Below are positions 45,716-56,800 of a stretch of 64,000 nt of DNA, one piece after another; position 1 is the stretch's first letter; the number at the start of each line of letters is the position of its first letter. Both the position numbers and the translations under genes were made by a program. The stretch is from Stenotrophomonas sp. SAU14A_NAIMI4_5 (GTDB lineage Bacteria > Pseudomonadota > Gammaproteobacteria > Xanthomonadales > Xanthomonadaceae). The stretch covers positions 19,430 to 83,429 of the forward strand of contig NZ_CP026003.1 in assembly GCF_003086795.1 (NCBI RefSeq), given 5' to 3'. Under the pieces are notes generated by a model. The model did no database searches. It had not been told where the DNA came from and saw only the letters and a program-made list of their open reading frames with translations.

Positions 45716-46354
45716 TCAGCCGGCCAGCACCGCTGCTTCGCGGGCCAGGCGCTCGATGCTGTCCCAGTCACGCGACTGCATCAGGGCTGCGGTGGTCAGC
45801 CACGAACCGCCCACGCACAGCACGTTGGGCAGGTGCAGGAACTGCGGCGCGGTCTGCGCGCTGATGCCACCGGTCGGGCAGAAGCGCACATCGGCGAACG
45901 GGCCGTGCCATGCCGACAGCAGCGGCGCGCCGCCGGACTGTACCGCCGGGAAGAACTTGAACGTGTCCAGGCCGGCCTCGAGGCCGAGGATCAGTTCCGA
46001 ACCGGTGGCCACGCCAGGCAGGTAAGGCAGGTCGGCATCGCGCGCGGCCGCATACAGCGTCGGCGTCGCACCGGGCGACACCGCGAAGCGCGCGCCGGCG
46101 GCCTTGGCCGCGTCCATCTGCGCCGGGGTCAGCACCGTGCCGGCACCCACCACCGCATCCGGCACGGCCTCGACCATCGCCTTGATCGCGTCCAGTGCAC
46201 GCGGCGTGCGCAGGGTCACTTCGATCACCGGCAGGCCACCGCGGAACAGCGCCTGTGCCACCTGCACCGCATCGTCCACGTCATCGGGGGTGAACACCGG
46301 GATCACCGGTGCAAGTTTCAGTACCGCACGTACGCGCGGATCAGCGCCGGACAT
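45716..46354 (-). CDS. eda: 2-dehydro-3-deoxy-6-phosphogluconate aldolase
   Basis: A 212-residue class I aldolase. It has LAPVIPVFTPDDVDDAVQVAQAL, GGLPVIEVTLRTPRAL (with the Glu of the KDPG aldolase site), VVGAGTVLTPAQM and the Schiff-base lysine in FKFFPAVQSGG, then FCPTGGISAQTAP. It cleaves KDPG to pyruvate and glyceraldehyde 3-phosphate. It is the second gene after kdgK, overlapping it by 14 nt, so together they complete the lower part of hexuronate breakdown. Confidence 0.94.
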   Translation of the reverse strand: MSGADPRVRAVLKLAPVIPVFTPDDVDDAVQVAQALFRGGLPVIEVTLRTPRALDAIKAMVEAVPDAVVGAGTVLTPAQMDAAKAAGARFAVSPGATPTLYAAARDADLPYLPGVATGSELILGLEAGLDTFKFFPAVQSGGAPLLSAWHGPFADVRFCPTGGISAQTAPQFLHLPNVLCVGGSWLTTAALMQSRDWDSIERLAREAAVLAG

Positions 46355-47360
46355 CGAATCGCTCCTCGCCCACCAGGGCCAGTACGTCAGCTTCGCTGAC
46401 GGGGTTGAAATCGCCGGGGATCGAGTGCTTCAGTCCACCGGCGGCCAGGCCGAAACGCACGGTGGCGTCGGCATCGAAGCCGGACAGGATGCCATGCAGG
46501 ATGCCCGCGGCGAATGCATCGCCACCGCCGATGCGGTCGACGATGCCCTGCAGCTGGCGCACCGGTGCCTGGGCGCGGGTGCCATCGCGGCCCAGCAGCA
46601 GCGCGCCCAGCGCATGGTGGTCGACGCTGTGGGTCTGGCGCTGGGTGCACGCCATCCACTGCAGCTGCGGGAAAGCGGCAAACGCCGCAGCGGCCGCGGC
46701 CTCGACCTTGGCCACCACGTCGGCCTGCTCGAAGCGCTGGCCGAGGATGACTTCGATGTCGCGGTAGTCGGCGAAGACGATGTCGGCCTGGGCGAACAGC
46801 TCGTGCAGGATCGCCTGCGCATCGCCACCCCAGCGCTGCCACAGCTTGGGCCGGAAGTTGCCATCGAAGGACACGCGCACGCCCAGCGCACGCGCCGCGC
46901 GCGCCGCCGCCAGGGTGGCCTGGGCCACGTCGGGGCCGAGCGCCGGGCTGACCCCGGACAGGTGCAGCCACTGCGCGCCCTGCAGCAGCACCGGCCAGTC
47001 GTAGTCGGCCGCGGTGCTGCGCGCGAAGGCGGAGTCGGCGCGGTCATAGACCACTTCGCTGGCGCGCTGCACCGCGCCGGTGGTCAGGAAGTACAGGCCC
47101 ATGCGCCCGTCCGGGTCCTGCCGCACGCTGCGCGTGTCGACTCCGTGCCGGCGCAGTTCACCCAGCACGTGGGCACCCAGTGCGTTGCCGGCCACGGTGC
47201 TGACCATGGCGACCTCATGTCCAAAGCGGGACAGCGAGACACCCACGTTCGCTTCCGCCCCGCCCACGTGCACCTGCAGCTGCGGCGACTGCATCAGCAG
47301 TTCGTTACCCGGTGCGCCCAGGCGCAGCAGCAATTCCCCGAAACATACGACACGACCCAT
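46341..47360 (-). CDS. kdgK: 2-keto-3-deoxygluconate kinase (PfkB family)
   Basis: A 339-residue ribokinase-fold sugar kinase. It has MGRVVCFGELLLRLGAPG at the start, the sugar-binding VHVGGAEANVGVSLSRFG, VSFDGNFRPKLW, and the catalytic signature DRIGGGDAFAAGILHGIL, where the Asp is the base. The family match is best to KdgK. ATG 47360 follows GGGAG. It phosphorylates KDG made from galacturonate, glucuronate or their unsaturated oligomers to KDPG. It is divergent from the TonB receptor gene at 47646, consistent with co-regulated uronate use. Confidence 0.9.
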   Translation of the reverse strand: MGRVVCFGELLLRLGAPGNELLMQSPQLQVHVGGAEANVGVSLSRFGHEVAMVSTVAGNALGAHVLGELRRHGVDTRSVRQDPDGRMGLYFLTTGAVQRASEVVYDRADSAFARSTAADYDWPVLLQGAQWLHLSGVSPALGPDVAQATLAAARAARALGVRVSFDGNFRPKLWQRWGGDAQAILHELFAQADIVFADYRDIEVILGQRFEQADVVAKVEAAAAAAFAAFPQLQWMACTQRQTHSVDHHALGALLLGRDGTRAQAPVRQLQGIVDRIGGGDAFAAGILHGILSGFDADATVRFGLAAGGLKHSIPGDFNPVSEADVLALVGEERFDVRR

Positions 47361-47539
47361 TTCCGCTCCCTTACGCTGGCCGCCAGCAGCAACTGCTGGG
47401 CGGCGTGGAATCGCGCCACGCACCCGCGTGGCGGTTGACCATCGGTGTCATCAAGAAACCGACCGGCCGTGGGCACAGCCTATCAAACTGTCGGAACCAT
47501 TGTCCCGCAAGCGTCTTGGAGACATTACAGGTCTGTTGC

Positions 47540-47597
47540 GGTGCAAGATGCCGCCGAGGGAACGTGCTGTTACCGTCGACTCTGACCAGCGGTGTCA
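47540..47597 (+). promoter_or_regulatory. Conserved promoter/operator block, copy 1
   Basis: Contains TGCGGTGCAAGATGCCGC, then TGTTACCGTCGACTC, then the 15-bp dyad-like TGACCAGCGGTGTCA (47583-47597). The same three pieces occur in the same order at 50478-50539 before the second receptor gene. The last element, as its complement TGACACCGCTGGTCA, resembles LacI-family operators (TGACAnCGnTGTCA shape). Confidence 0.6.
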
Positions 47598-47645
47598 TTC
47601 CGCTGAAACACTCGCGAGACCAGACCTTTGGGAGAGGGGAAAGGC

Positions 47646-50408
47646 ATGCATTCTCGGAACCACGCAAAAAAGACACCGGTTACCTTGCTCGCCATGGCGG
47701 TCAGCCTGGCCCTGTCGGCAGGCGCCGCTGCCCAGCAGCAGAGCGAGGCGCCCAGCGCCACCAACCTGGATACGGTGAACGTCACCGGCTACCGCGCCAG
47801 CGTGGAGAAGGCGCTGGACATCAAGCGCAGTGAATCCGGCGTGGTCGATGCCATCGTGGCCGAAGACATCGGCAAGTTCCCCGACCTCAACCTGGCCGAG
47901 TCGCTGCAGCGCATCCCGGGCGTGGTCATCACCCGCGAGGCCGGTGAAGGCCGCAACATCTCGGTACGTGGCCTTGGCCCCGATTTCACCCGCGTGCGCA
48001 TCAACGGCATGGAAGCGCTGACCACGGTCGGCGCCGGTGACCAGAGCGGCGGCACCAACCGCGGCCGCGGCTTCGACTTCAATGTGTTCGCCTCGGACCT
48101 GTTCTCGCAGCTGATCGTGCGCAAGACCGCCTCGGCCGACATCGAGGAAGGCTCTCTGGGTGCCACGGTCGACCTGCGCACGGCGCGGCCGTTCGACTAC
48201 GACGGCTTCACCTTCGCCGCCAGCGGCCAGGCCAGCTACAACGGCATGGCCGAAAAGGCCGACCCGCGGCTGTCCGCGCTGATCTCCAACACCTTCGCCG
48301 ATGGCACCTTCGGCGCACTGCTGTCGGTGGCCTACTCCGAGCGCCAGGCGCTGGAAGAAGGCTCCAACACCGGGCGCTGGGCCAACGGCCCGAGCAACGG
48401 CAACTTCTCCGCCGCCTCGCCGTTCACCGCGGCGCGCGCAGCCGATGTCTTCCACCCGCGCTTCCCGCGCTACGTGCAGATGGAACACGAACAGAAGCGC
48501 CTGGGCGTGACCGGCTCGCTGCAGTGGAAGCCGAGCGATGCCACCGAGATCTCGCTGGACGCGCTGTACTCCAAGATCGACGCCACCCGTGACGAGCAGT
48601 ACATCGAAGCGATCTCCTTCAGCCGCGGCACCAGCACCACGCCGCGCCTGGTGGGCAAGCCGAGCACCATCGTCAAGAACGGCGAGATCCGCGACAACGC
48701 GCTGCTGTACGGCGAGTTCGACAACGTCGACATCCGTACCGAGAACCGCCACGACGAGTGGAGCACCGAGTTCAAGCAGCTCAGCCTGAACGGCCAGCAC
48801 CGCTTCGGCGATGACTTCACCCTGTCCGGCAAGATCGGCATCTCGCGCTCCAAGCACGAGAACCCGGTGCAGACCACGGTCATCATGGACAAGTACGACG
48901 TCAAGGGTTACAGCTACGACTACCGTGGCAACAGCCGTTTCCCGGTCATCAACTACGGCATCGATCCGACCGATCCCAGTGACTGGGAACTGGCCGAGAT
49001 CCGCCTGCGTCCGCAGTACGTGGACAACGATTTCGACACCGGCCAGCTGGACTTCAACTGGAACATCAGCCCCGGCTTCCGCCTGAAGGGCGGCGTGCTG
49101 GCCAAGGACTACAGCTTCAAGACCACCGAACTGCGCCGCGCCAGCGAACTGGCCGTGCCCACCTTCGCCGATGGCACGAAGATCGTGCCGGTGGACCTGA
49201 CCAGTCAGGCCGGCCTGAAGGGCATCCAGGGCAGCCCGTCGAACTGGGTGGTGCCGGACCTGGATGCGATCGCCGAGCAGTTCGACATCTACAGCAACAG
49301 CGGCACCTTCGCCGTCGCGCCGCGCGCCAACAACGTGCGCAGCGTGGAAGAGAAGGACCGCGGCGCGTGGTTGATGGGCGAGTTCTCCACCGAGCTGGGC
49401 TCGCTGCCGCTGTCGGGCAACTTCGGCGTGCGCTACGTGCGCACCAAGCAGTCGTCCACCGGCCTGTCCACGCTGTCCACCGGCACCGCGCAGACCACCG
49501 TCAGCCGCAGCTACGACGACACCCTGCCCTCGTTCAACCTGGTGGCCGAAGTCACCCCGGACTTTCTGATCCGCCTCGGCGCGGCCAAGGTGATGAGCCG
49601 CCCGGGCCTGGGCAGCCTGACCCCGGGCGCGACCGTGGCAGTGGCCGGCGGTGCGCGCACCATCTCCAGCGGCAACCCGACGCTGGACCCGATCCGCGCC
49701 ACCAACGTCGACCTCGGCTTCGAGTGGTACTTCGCCGAAGGCGCGATGGCCGGCATCGGCCTGTTCTACAAGGACATCGAGAGCTTCGTGCAGACCACCC
49801 GCGAAGTCCGTCCCTTCAGCGACAGCGGCCTGCCCGAATCGCTGCTGGCCGGCACCGGCGCGTCGGCCAGCGATGACTTCACCTATACCCGTCCGGTCAA
49901 CACCCCCGGTGGCGAACTGCATGGCGTGGAAGCCAACTACACCCAGCCCTTCAGCTTCCTGCCGGGCAAGTGGTCGAACCTCGGCGTGCAGCTGAACTAC
50001 ACCTGGGTGGAATCGAAGATCCAGTACCTGAACTCCGCTGGCCAGCCGGTGATGAAGACCGACCTGACCGGTCTGTCCAAGTCGTCCTGGAACGCGACGC
50101 TGTTCTACGAAGGCGAAACCTTCGCCGGCCGCGTCTCGGCCACCAACCGCGATGACTACCTGACCCAGGCACCGGGCCAGGAAACCGGCTTCAACCTGGA
50201 TGGCTACCACGGCATGACCGGCACCACGGTCATCGATGCGTCCATCCGCTACAAGATCAGCGAGCAGCTGGAACTGAGCCTGGAAGGCATCAACCTGACC
50301 AACGAAGCGTCGGACGAGTGGGTGTACTCGCCGCTCACCGGTCGCCTGCCGCTGCAGTACACCGAAACCGGCCGCCAGTTCCTGCTGGGCGTGCGCTACA
50401 AGTTCTGA
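47646..50408 (+). CDS. TonB-dependent receptor, oligosaccharide type (first of pair)
   Basis: A 920-residue receptor of the Caulobacter-type family. It has a signal peptide (ending AGAAAQQ), TonB-box region LDTVNVTGYRASVEKALDIKR, and plug motifs DIGKFPDLNLAESLQRIPGVVITREAGEG, ISVRGLGPDFTRVRINGMEAL and SADIEEGSLGATVDLRTARP; it ends in ...FLLGVRYKF. ATG 47646 follows GGGAGAGGGGAAAGG. It is divergent from kdgK and has the shared promoter block with the next receptor. It probably imports uronate-containing oligosaccharides; the ligand itself is not shown by the sequence. Confidence 0.92.
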   Translation: MHSRNHAKKTPVTLLAMAVSLALSAGAAAQQQSEAPSATNLDTVNVTGYRASVEKALDIKRSESGVVDAIVAEDIGKFPDLNLAESLQRIPGVVITREAGEGRNISVRGLGPDFTRVRINGMEALTTVGAGDQSGGTNRGRGFDFNVFASDLFSQLIVRKTASADIEEGSLGATVDLRTARPFDYDGFTFAASGQASYNGMAEKADPRLSALISNTFADGTFGALLSVAYSERQALEEGSNTGRWANGPSNGNFSAASPFTAARAADVFHPRFPRYVQMEHEQKRLGVTGSLQWKPSDATEISLDALYSKIDATRDEQYIEAISFSRGTSTTPRLVGKPSTIVKNGEIRDNALLYGEFDNVDIRTENRHDEWSTEFKQLSLNGQHRFGDDFTLSGKIGISRSKHENPVQTTVIMDKYDVKGYSYDYRGNSRFPVINYGIDPTDPSDWELAEIRLRPQYVDNDFDTGQLDFNWNISPGFRLKGGVLAKDYSFKTTELRRASELAVPTFADGTKIVPVDLTSQAGLKGIQGSPSNWVVPDLDAIAEQFDIYSNSGTFAVAPRANNVRSVEEKDRGAWLMGEFSTELGSLPLSGNFGVRYVRTKQSSTGLSTLSTGTAQTTVSRSYDDTLPSFNLVAEVTPDFLIRLGAAKVMSRPGLGSLTPGATVAVAGGARTISSGNPTLDPIRATNVDLGFEWYFAEGAMAGIGLFYKDIESFVQTTREVRPFSDSGLPESLLAGTGASASDDFTYTRPVNTPGGELHGVEANYTQPFSFLPGKWSNLGVQLNYTWVESKIQYLNSAGQPVMKTDLTGLSKSSWNATLFYEGETFAGRVSATNRDDYLTQAPGQETGFNLDGYHGMTGTTVIDASIRYKISEQLELSLEGINLTNEASDEWVYSPLTGRLPLQYTETGRQFLLGVRYKF

Positions 50409-50477
50409 CCGCTGACGCGGCGGCGTGCAGTCACGCCGCCGCACTTCGAGTGCAACGAAGAAACGCCGCTGCAGCTG

Positions 50478-50539
50478 CTGCGGCGCAAGATGCCGCGCGC
50501 CCTGTGCTTTGTTACGTTCACGCGTGACCAGCGGTGTCA
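50478..50539 (+). promoter_or_regulatory. Conserved promoter/operator block, copy 2
   Basis: TGCGGCGCAAGATGCCGC, TGTTACGTTCACGCG and TGACCAGCGGTGTCA (50525-50539) repeat the layout found at 47540-47597, with divergent spacer sequence between the conserved pieces. Presence of a second copy implies that each receptor gene has its own promoter under the same regulator. Confidence 0.6.
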
Positions 50540-50633
50540 GCAAGTCGTTGCACCTGCGTCGTACCGGAGGAGGCCGGTACGCACGCTAGAACGCCTTCGC
50601 AACGCTTGAGGACACCCTGGGAGGGGATTTCAG

Positions 50634-53600
50634 ATGGATTCGTCGCTCGCGCTTCACCGCGGCCGCGCGCCGCTCACCGTGCTTGCCCTGTCGATCGGAC
50701 TGGTGCTGAGCCACACCGCGCATGCACAGCAGACCCCGGAAGCGGCTGCTGCCGCCCCTGATGCGGTCGACCTGGACAAGGTGGAGGTCAAGGCCACCTA
50801 CCGCGAAAGCCTGCAGCAGTCGCTGGATGAAAAGCGCTACAGCGTCGAGCAGGTCGATGCGATCTACGCCGAGGACATCGGCAAGTTTCCCGATCTGAAC
50901 CTGGCCGAATCGATGCAGCGCATCGCCGGTGTCTCCATCGACCGCGAAGGCGGCGAAGGCCAGCAGATCTCGGTGCGCGGCCTGGGTTCGGATTTCACCC
51001 GCGTGCGCATCAACGGCCTGGAAGCGCTGTCCACCGCCGGCAGCGGCACCACCGGCGTCAACCGCAGCCGCGGCTTCGACTTCAACACCTTCGCCTCCGA
51101 ACTTTTCAGCCGGGTCAAGGTCAACAAGACCCAGTCGGCGCAGATGGACGAAGGCTCGCTCGGCGCCACCGTCGACCTGCGTGCATCGCGGCCGTTCGAT
51201 TTCGAAGGCTTCCAGGCCTCGCTCAACGGCCAGTACGGCTACAACGAACTGTCGCGCTCGAAGGACCCGCGCGTGTCGGCGCTGCTGAGCAACACCTGGG
51301 CCGATGGACGCTTCGGTGCGCTGATGTCGGTGGCGTGGAGCAAGCGCACGATCTTCGAGGAAGGCTACAACCCGGTGCGCTGGGAGCACGGCAACTACCG
51401 CAACTCCAACCAGGCCACCGCCGCCAACAACGGCACCTACGGCTTCTGCAGCCCGGCCGGCTACGACCCGCAGACGCCGCGCAACCCGGCCGCGAATGAA
51501 GCCGCGCAGGGCGTCGGCAGCGCCGCCAACCAGGCGCGCAGCAACGGCTGGGGCAGCTACGGCATCGATGCCACCCACTGCGGCACCGGCATCGACCGCC
51601 CGGAAGCGACCGCCGGGAACATCGCCGCCTACGAGACGGCCACCAATGCGTGGATCCCGCGCTACCCGCGCTACATCCGCACCGAGCATGAGATCGAACG
51701 GCTCGGTGTCACCGGCGCGCTGCAGTTCCGCTTCAGCCCGGACAGCCTGCTCAACCTCGACCTGATGTATTCGAAGCTGGACAAGGACCAGCGCGAGGAT
51801 TCGATCGGCGCCAACCTGCACCGCACCGCGCAGTACGGCGGCAAGACCCAGATCGTGGTGCGCGAGGCGCAGGTGGATGCGCAGAACCGGCTGGTCTACG
51901 GCGTGTTCGACAACGTCGACTTCCGCACCGAGTCGACCGCGATCGAAGAGAGCACCGAGTTCAAGCAGGCCAGCCTGAACTTCGAACACCGCTTCAACGA
52001 TGCGCTGCGTCTGGATGCGCTGGTCGGCCATTCCTCGTCCAGCTTCGAGCGGCCGGTGTTCTCCATGGTCAGCTTCGACAACAGCAACCTGGATGGCTTC
52101 GTGCTGGACATGCGCAACGGCGCCAGCATGCCGTCGATGACCTTCCCCTTCGCGCTGGGCGATGCGGCGTCGTGGCAGTGGCTGGGCTACGGCACCGCGC
52201 CGGTGAATGCCAACGGGACCGCACGTGGCGGCAACATCAGCGAAGTGCGCCTGAACCCGCAGTACGTCGACAACAGCTTCGACACCGCCAAGGTCGACCT
52301 GACCTTCAACGTGTCGCCCACCTTCACCCTGCGCGGCGGCCTGGCCTACAAGGACTACGGCATGCGCACGCAGGAGTACCGCAACATCAGCTATGGCCGC
52401 ATGTCGCAGGCGCTGCCCGACGGCGTCAGCGTGGGTGACCTGTCCACCACGCTCGATGGGTTCGGCAAGGGCCTGGACGGCAGCACGCCGGGCAGCTGGC
52501 TGATCCCCGACTTCAACCGCATCGCCGAGCTGCTGGACATCTACTGCAACTGCAACACCGGCACTCTTGGCGGTGACTACCGCCTGGCCGGCGTTGGCCA
52601 CTTCGGTGCATCGAACAACAACTTCGACGTGACCGAAAAGAGCTACGCCAGCTACCTGCAGCTGGACTTCAACACCGAGCTGTGGGACCGCCCGTTCCGC
52701 GGCAACCTCGGCCTGCGTTACGTGCGCACCGAGATCGACGCCAGCGGCTACGCGCCGTGCCAGGCGGCCAGCAGCAGCGATCTGTCGGCAGCCTGCGAAC
52801 CGTTCCTGGGCGTGGCCAGCGCCACCGCCGATGCCGGCGAGCGCCTGCTGGTGGCCACCACCGTCGGGCACCGCTACGACGACTGGCTGCCCTCGCTGAA
52901 CCTGGCCTGGGACCTGACCGACAGCGTCGTGCTGCGCTTCGGTGCGGCCAAGACGATGGCCCGGCCGACCCTGTCCAACCTCTCGCCCAGCGTCAGCGGT
53001 GGCCCGACCAGCTTCCTCGACGAGGACCGCTACTACTCGATCAACCTGGGCAACCCGAAGCTGGATCCGTTCCGCTCCACCAACTACGACCTGAGCGCGG
53101 AGTGGTACTTCCAGGAAGGCGCCCTGCTGTCGGCGGCGGTGTTCTACAAGGACATCGAAACCTACGTGCAGCGCACCCGCCTGCTGACCACCTGGGGTGA
53201 CATGGGCTATTCGCTGGACCTGCTGCCGGCCGGCTTCAGCCCGAACACGCTGTTCAACGTGCAGAGCTACTTCAACACCCCGGGCGGTCCGTTGAAGGGC
53301 TATGAGCTGACCTACCAGCAGCCCTTCAGCTTCCTGCCCGGCTTCTGGAAGAACTTCGGCGTGCAGCTGAACTACACCCACGTCGATTCGAAGATCAAAT
53401 ATCTCTTCAGCTCCGGCAGTGGCGACACCATCGTCACCACCTACACCGAGAACGACCTGCTGAACCTGTCGCCCAACTCGTACAACGCCACCGTGTACTA
53501 CGACGACGGCCGCTTCAGCGCACGCGTGTCCACTAGCTACCGCGATGCCTACATCAACCAGATCCTGACCCAGGAAAACGTCTGGGACCTGGACGGCAAC

Positions 53601-53816
53601 CAGTACGCCACCGCCGACGTCACCGGCAAGTACAGCGTCAAGAACGTGGATTTCAACATGTCCTGGAAGTTCAACAAGCAGCTGACCGTCAGCTTCGAGG
53701 CGATCAACCTGCTGGACAGTGCCGACGAACGCTACGTCGATTCGGCGCTGTCACTGCCCGACCGCTACACCCACACCGGGCGCCAGTACTACCTGGGGCT
53801 GCGCTACAAGTTCTGA
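50634..53816 (+). CDS. TonB-dependent receptor, oligosaccharide type (second of pair)
   Basis: A 1060-residue receptor, clearly related to its upstream neighbour: signal peptide ending SHTAHAQQ, VDLDKVEVKATYRESLQQSL, DIGKFPDLNLAESMQRIAGVSIDREG, ISVRGLGSDFTRVRINGLEAL and SAQMDEGSLGATVDLRASRP; C-terminus YYLGLRYKF. It is about 140 residues longer than the first, with extended extracellular loops (for instance the Asn/Ala-rich region near residues 240-330 and a CNCNTGTLGG loop near 640). The difference suggests distinct ligands. It probably forms a transcription unit with the LamG protein 76 nt downstream. Confidence 0.92.
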   Translation: MDSSLALHRGRAPLTVLALSIGLVLSHTAHAQQTPEAAAAAPDAVDLDKVEVKATYRESLQQSLDEKRYSVEQVDAIYAEDIGKFPDLNLAESMQRIAGVSIDREGGEGQQISVRGLGSDFTRVRINGLEALSTAGSGTTGVNRSRGFDFNTFASELFSRVKVNKTQSAQMDEGSLGATVDLRASRPFDFEGFQASLNGQYGYNELSRSKDPRVSALLSNTWADGRFGALMSVAWSKRTIFEEGYNPVRWEHGNYRNSNQATAANNGTYGFCSPAGYDPQTPRNPAANEAAQGVGSAANQARSNGWGSYGIDATHCGTGIDRPEATAGNIAAYETATNAWIPRYPRYIRTEHEIERLGVTGALQFRFSPDSLLNLDLMYSKLDKDQREDSIGANLHRTAQYGGKTQIVVREAQVDAQNRLVYGVFDNVDFRTESTAIEESTEFKQASLNFEHRFNDALRLDALVGHSSSSFERPVFSMVSFDNSNLDGFVLDMRNGASMPSMTFPFALGDAASWQWLGYGTAPVNANGTARGGNISEVRLNPQYVDNSFDTAKVDLTFNVSPTFTLRGGLAYKDYGMRTQEYRNISYGRMSQALPDGVSVGDLSTTLDGFGKGLDGSTPGSWLIPDFNRIAELLDIYCNCNTGTLGGDYRLAGVGHFGASNNNFDVTEKSYASYLQLDFNTELWDRPFRGNLGLRYVRTEIDASGYAPCQAASSSDLSAACEPFLGVASATADAGERLLVATTVGHRYDDWLPSLNLAWDLTDSVVLRFGAAKTMARPTLSNLSPSVSGGPTSFLDEDRYYSINLGNPKLDPFRSTNYDLSAEWYFQEGALLSAAVFYKDIETYVQRTRLLTTWGDMGYSLDLLPAGFSPNTLFNVQSYFNTPGGPLKGYELTYQQPFSFLPGFWKNFGVQLNYTHVDSKIKYLFSSGSGDTIVTTYTENDLLNLSPNSYNATVYYDDGRFSARVSTSYRDAYINQILTQENVWDLDGNQYATADVTGKYSVKNVDFNMSWKFNKQLTVSFEAINLLDSADERYVDSALSLPDRYTHTGRQYYLGLRYKF

Positions 53817-53891
53817 GCGCACGCCCTGCCCCGCCGTACCGCACCGCCGCCATGCCGCTGCACCGTCGAATGCTGCTGAAAGGAAGGTTCC

Positions 53892-56800
53892 ATGCACCGT
53901 ACCGCTTCTGTCCTGCCCCGCCCACGCCGTCGCCTGCTGGTGGCCGCGCTGTCGCTGGCCACCGCGCTGCCCGCGCTGGCCGCACCGTCGCCGACGCTGC
54001 TGTTCCACGTCGACGCCAACCAGGGGCTGACTGCCGTGACGGCGCAGGGCGAAGCGGTGCCGAACTTCCGCGACAAGGCGGCGGTGGTCGATGACGGTGC
54101 ACGCGGCAAGGCGATCCAGTGGGAGGACGATGGCGTGCTGGCCTGGGATGCGCCGGGCAACATCCAGGCCCAGCGCGGCACCCTGGCCTTCGACTGGCGC
54201 CCGCGCTACGCAGTGGGCGAAGCGCCGTTCGTGATCTTCCGCGTCGGCTATGCCGACCACAGCAGCTGGGACATGGCCTGGCTGCGCATCGACTGGAACG
54301 GGCACGGCTTCGATGCCTTCGTCACCGATGCCAACCTCGCACGGAGCCGCGTGTCGTTCCGCATGGATACGCCGCCGCGGCCGGAGCAGTGGCTGCACCT
54401 GGCCTTCGCCTGGGACGAGGACCAGGGCGTGCGCCTGTTCGTCGATGGCCGCGAAGTGGCGCGTGCACAGGCGACCGGTGACTACGATGCTGCGCTGGAC
54501 CAGCTGGGGCTGGCCGGGCGGGTGATGGCGCCCTACCAGGTGCAGAGCCGCTACAACTTCCTGCGTGGCAGCGATTTCCAGCACATCCGCGTGTACGACC
54601 GCATGCTCGACGCCCCCGCCGTGCAGGCACTGGCGGGTGGCAAGGCGCCGGCCAGCGCGGTGGCGCCGGCCAGCGACGAGCGCGCGTGGCGCCATCGCTT
54701 CGGCTGGGAAGGCGCGGCACCGCCGGCACTGGCGTCGGCCGGTACGCGCATCCGCAAGATCGAGTTCGCCGATACGCGCGACCACAAGGCGTGGATGTGG
54801 AAGGCTACCGACGGCATCGCGGAAACCACCTGGCCGGGCGTCTACAACCGCTCGCGCCTGCCCGGCCGCAACGACTACTTCCAGCTGCCGGACTGGAACA
54901 CCTACGTGGAAAGCGGCCAGCACCTGGACCTGACCCTGCCGGCCGGCGAGACGGTGAACCGCATGGAGATCCGCGGTGCGGCCTTCGGCAGCCTGGCGCA
55001 TGGGCCCGATGCCGAGCATGCCACCGAGGTGCTGGCCACGCGGCCGCGCGGCGTGGTGCGCAGCGTGCAGGACATTCCCGCGCAGCAGGGCGGCGTGCTG
55101 CGTTTCAGCAACGTCGAACAGGAAACCCCGATCCAGGAAGTCTGGGCCTACAACGTGAGCGAGGGCGCCGAGCCGGAAGGCACGGTCAAGCAGACCTACG
55201 TGATCGACAGCCAGGCCCTGCCCGACTACACCAACCTCGATGCGCTGCGGCACTACATCGATGGCCGCTTCCCGGCCGCCGAACGCAGCACGGTGATGGC
55301 CCTGCCCAAGGGCGCAGGCTCGCGTCGCCGTGGTGCCGACAGCCTGCCGACGCAGCCGCGGCCGATCGTGCACGTGCTGATCCCCTCGGGGGTCGGCGAT
55401 GCTCCGGCCAACCAGCCGTTGATCCGCAGCTGGGCCTACAGCTGGGAAAACATGCATGACGGCCTGGACGGCGTGGCCATCGACCTTCCCGCGCTGGACC
55501 TGCCGGCTACCCACGACGGACTGATTCCGCTGAACCTCCGCATCAAGGATCCGATCTGGCCGGCACGCGACATGATCGATGTTTCGGTGTCGGTGCAGCC
55601 GGGGCAGAAGCGCACGCTGTGGCTGGACCTGCGCGACCGCATCCTCACCCCCGACAGCCTGTGGCTGAGCATCGCCTCGGCCGCGCCGGGCTTCGATGCC
55701 GCCGCGCTGGACGGCGCGCAGATCCGCCTGGTGTTCAAGCCGCGCGCCGAAGCGCTGAAGGAACACGTAGCCGACCGCTTCAACCAGGTGCGCGACAACT
55801 GGGGCTTCCTGGTCGAGGAACACACCACTTCCAAGCGCCAGCGCCTGTATGCGCGCGTGTACGCCGACCTCAGCGACCTGCTGCGGGTGGATCCGGACCA
55901 TGAGCTCGGCCGCCTGTACTGGAACTACATCAGCTACAACAGCCAGGGCCGCCCGCCCTACACCGCACCGGCCGTGCCCAAGGGCATGCCGGCGTGGGCG
56001 TTCAACCAGGTGCAGGATCTGGCCCAGGTACGCCAGTTCGTCGACTGGTGGATCGACGAGCGGCAGGTGGCCTATGGCGATTTTGGCGGTGGCATCTCCG
56101 ATGATTCCGACCTGACCCAACAGTGGCCGGGGCTGGCGCTGATGGGCGTACAGCCGGATCGCCTGAACGCCTCGCTGACCGCGCTGTCCGATGCGGTGTA
56201 CCGCAATGGCATGTTCAGCAATGGCCTGAGCACGATCGAGACCGACGAACTGCATTCCTACGAGGAAGGCATCAACACCAACAGCGCGATGCTCTACCTC
56301 AACTGGGGCGACCCGTTGACCGTGGAGCGCCTGATGGAAACGGTGAAGGCCTTCGACGAGCGCATCATCCTGCGCAACCCGCAGGGCAACCTGCTGTTCT
56401 CCAGCAACTGGTTCGGTGGCAACAAGGTCTACCGCGAGCCGAACTGGCAGTGGCAGAAGCCTTACTCCTTCCCGGTGCTGCACCCGGCGTTCCTGCTCGG
56501 CCAGTACAACGCCGACCCGACCGGCCGCAAGCTGGTGATCGGCCTGGCCGATGGCTACCTGGCCCACGCCGGCACCGACGAGAAGGGCCGCTTCACCCTG
56601 CCCAACGAGATCAACTGGGCCACCGGTGCCACCCGTGGCGGCGAGTTGAACAACGGCTCCGGCGGCGGCGACACCATGCATACGTTCTGGGCCGCGTGGC
56701 GCTGGACCGGCGATGCGAAGTACCTGCAGGCGCTGGACTACCGCGTGGCCCGGGGCGGGCCGGGCGCGCTGGCCAACCTCGGCGAGAACTACGTCGACGT

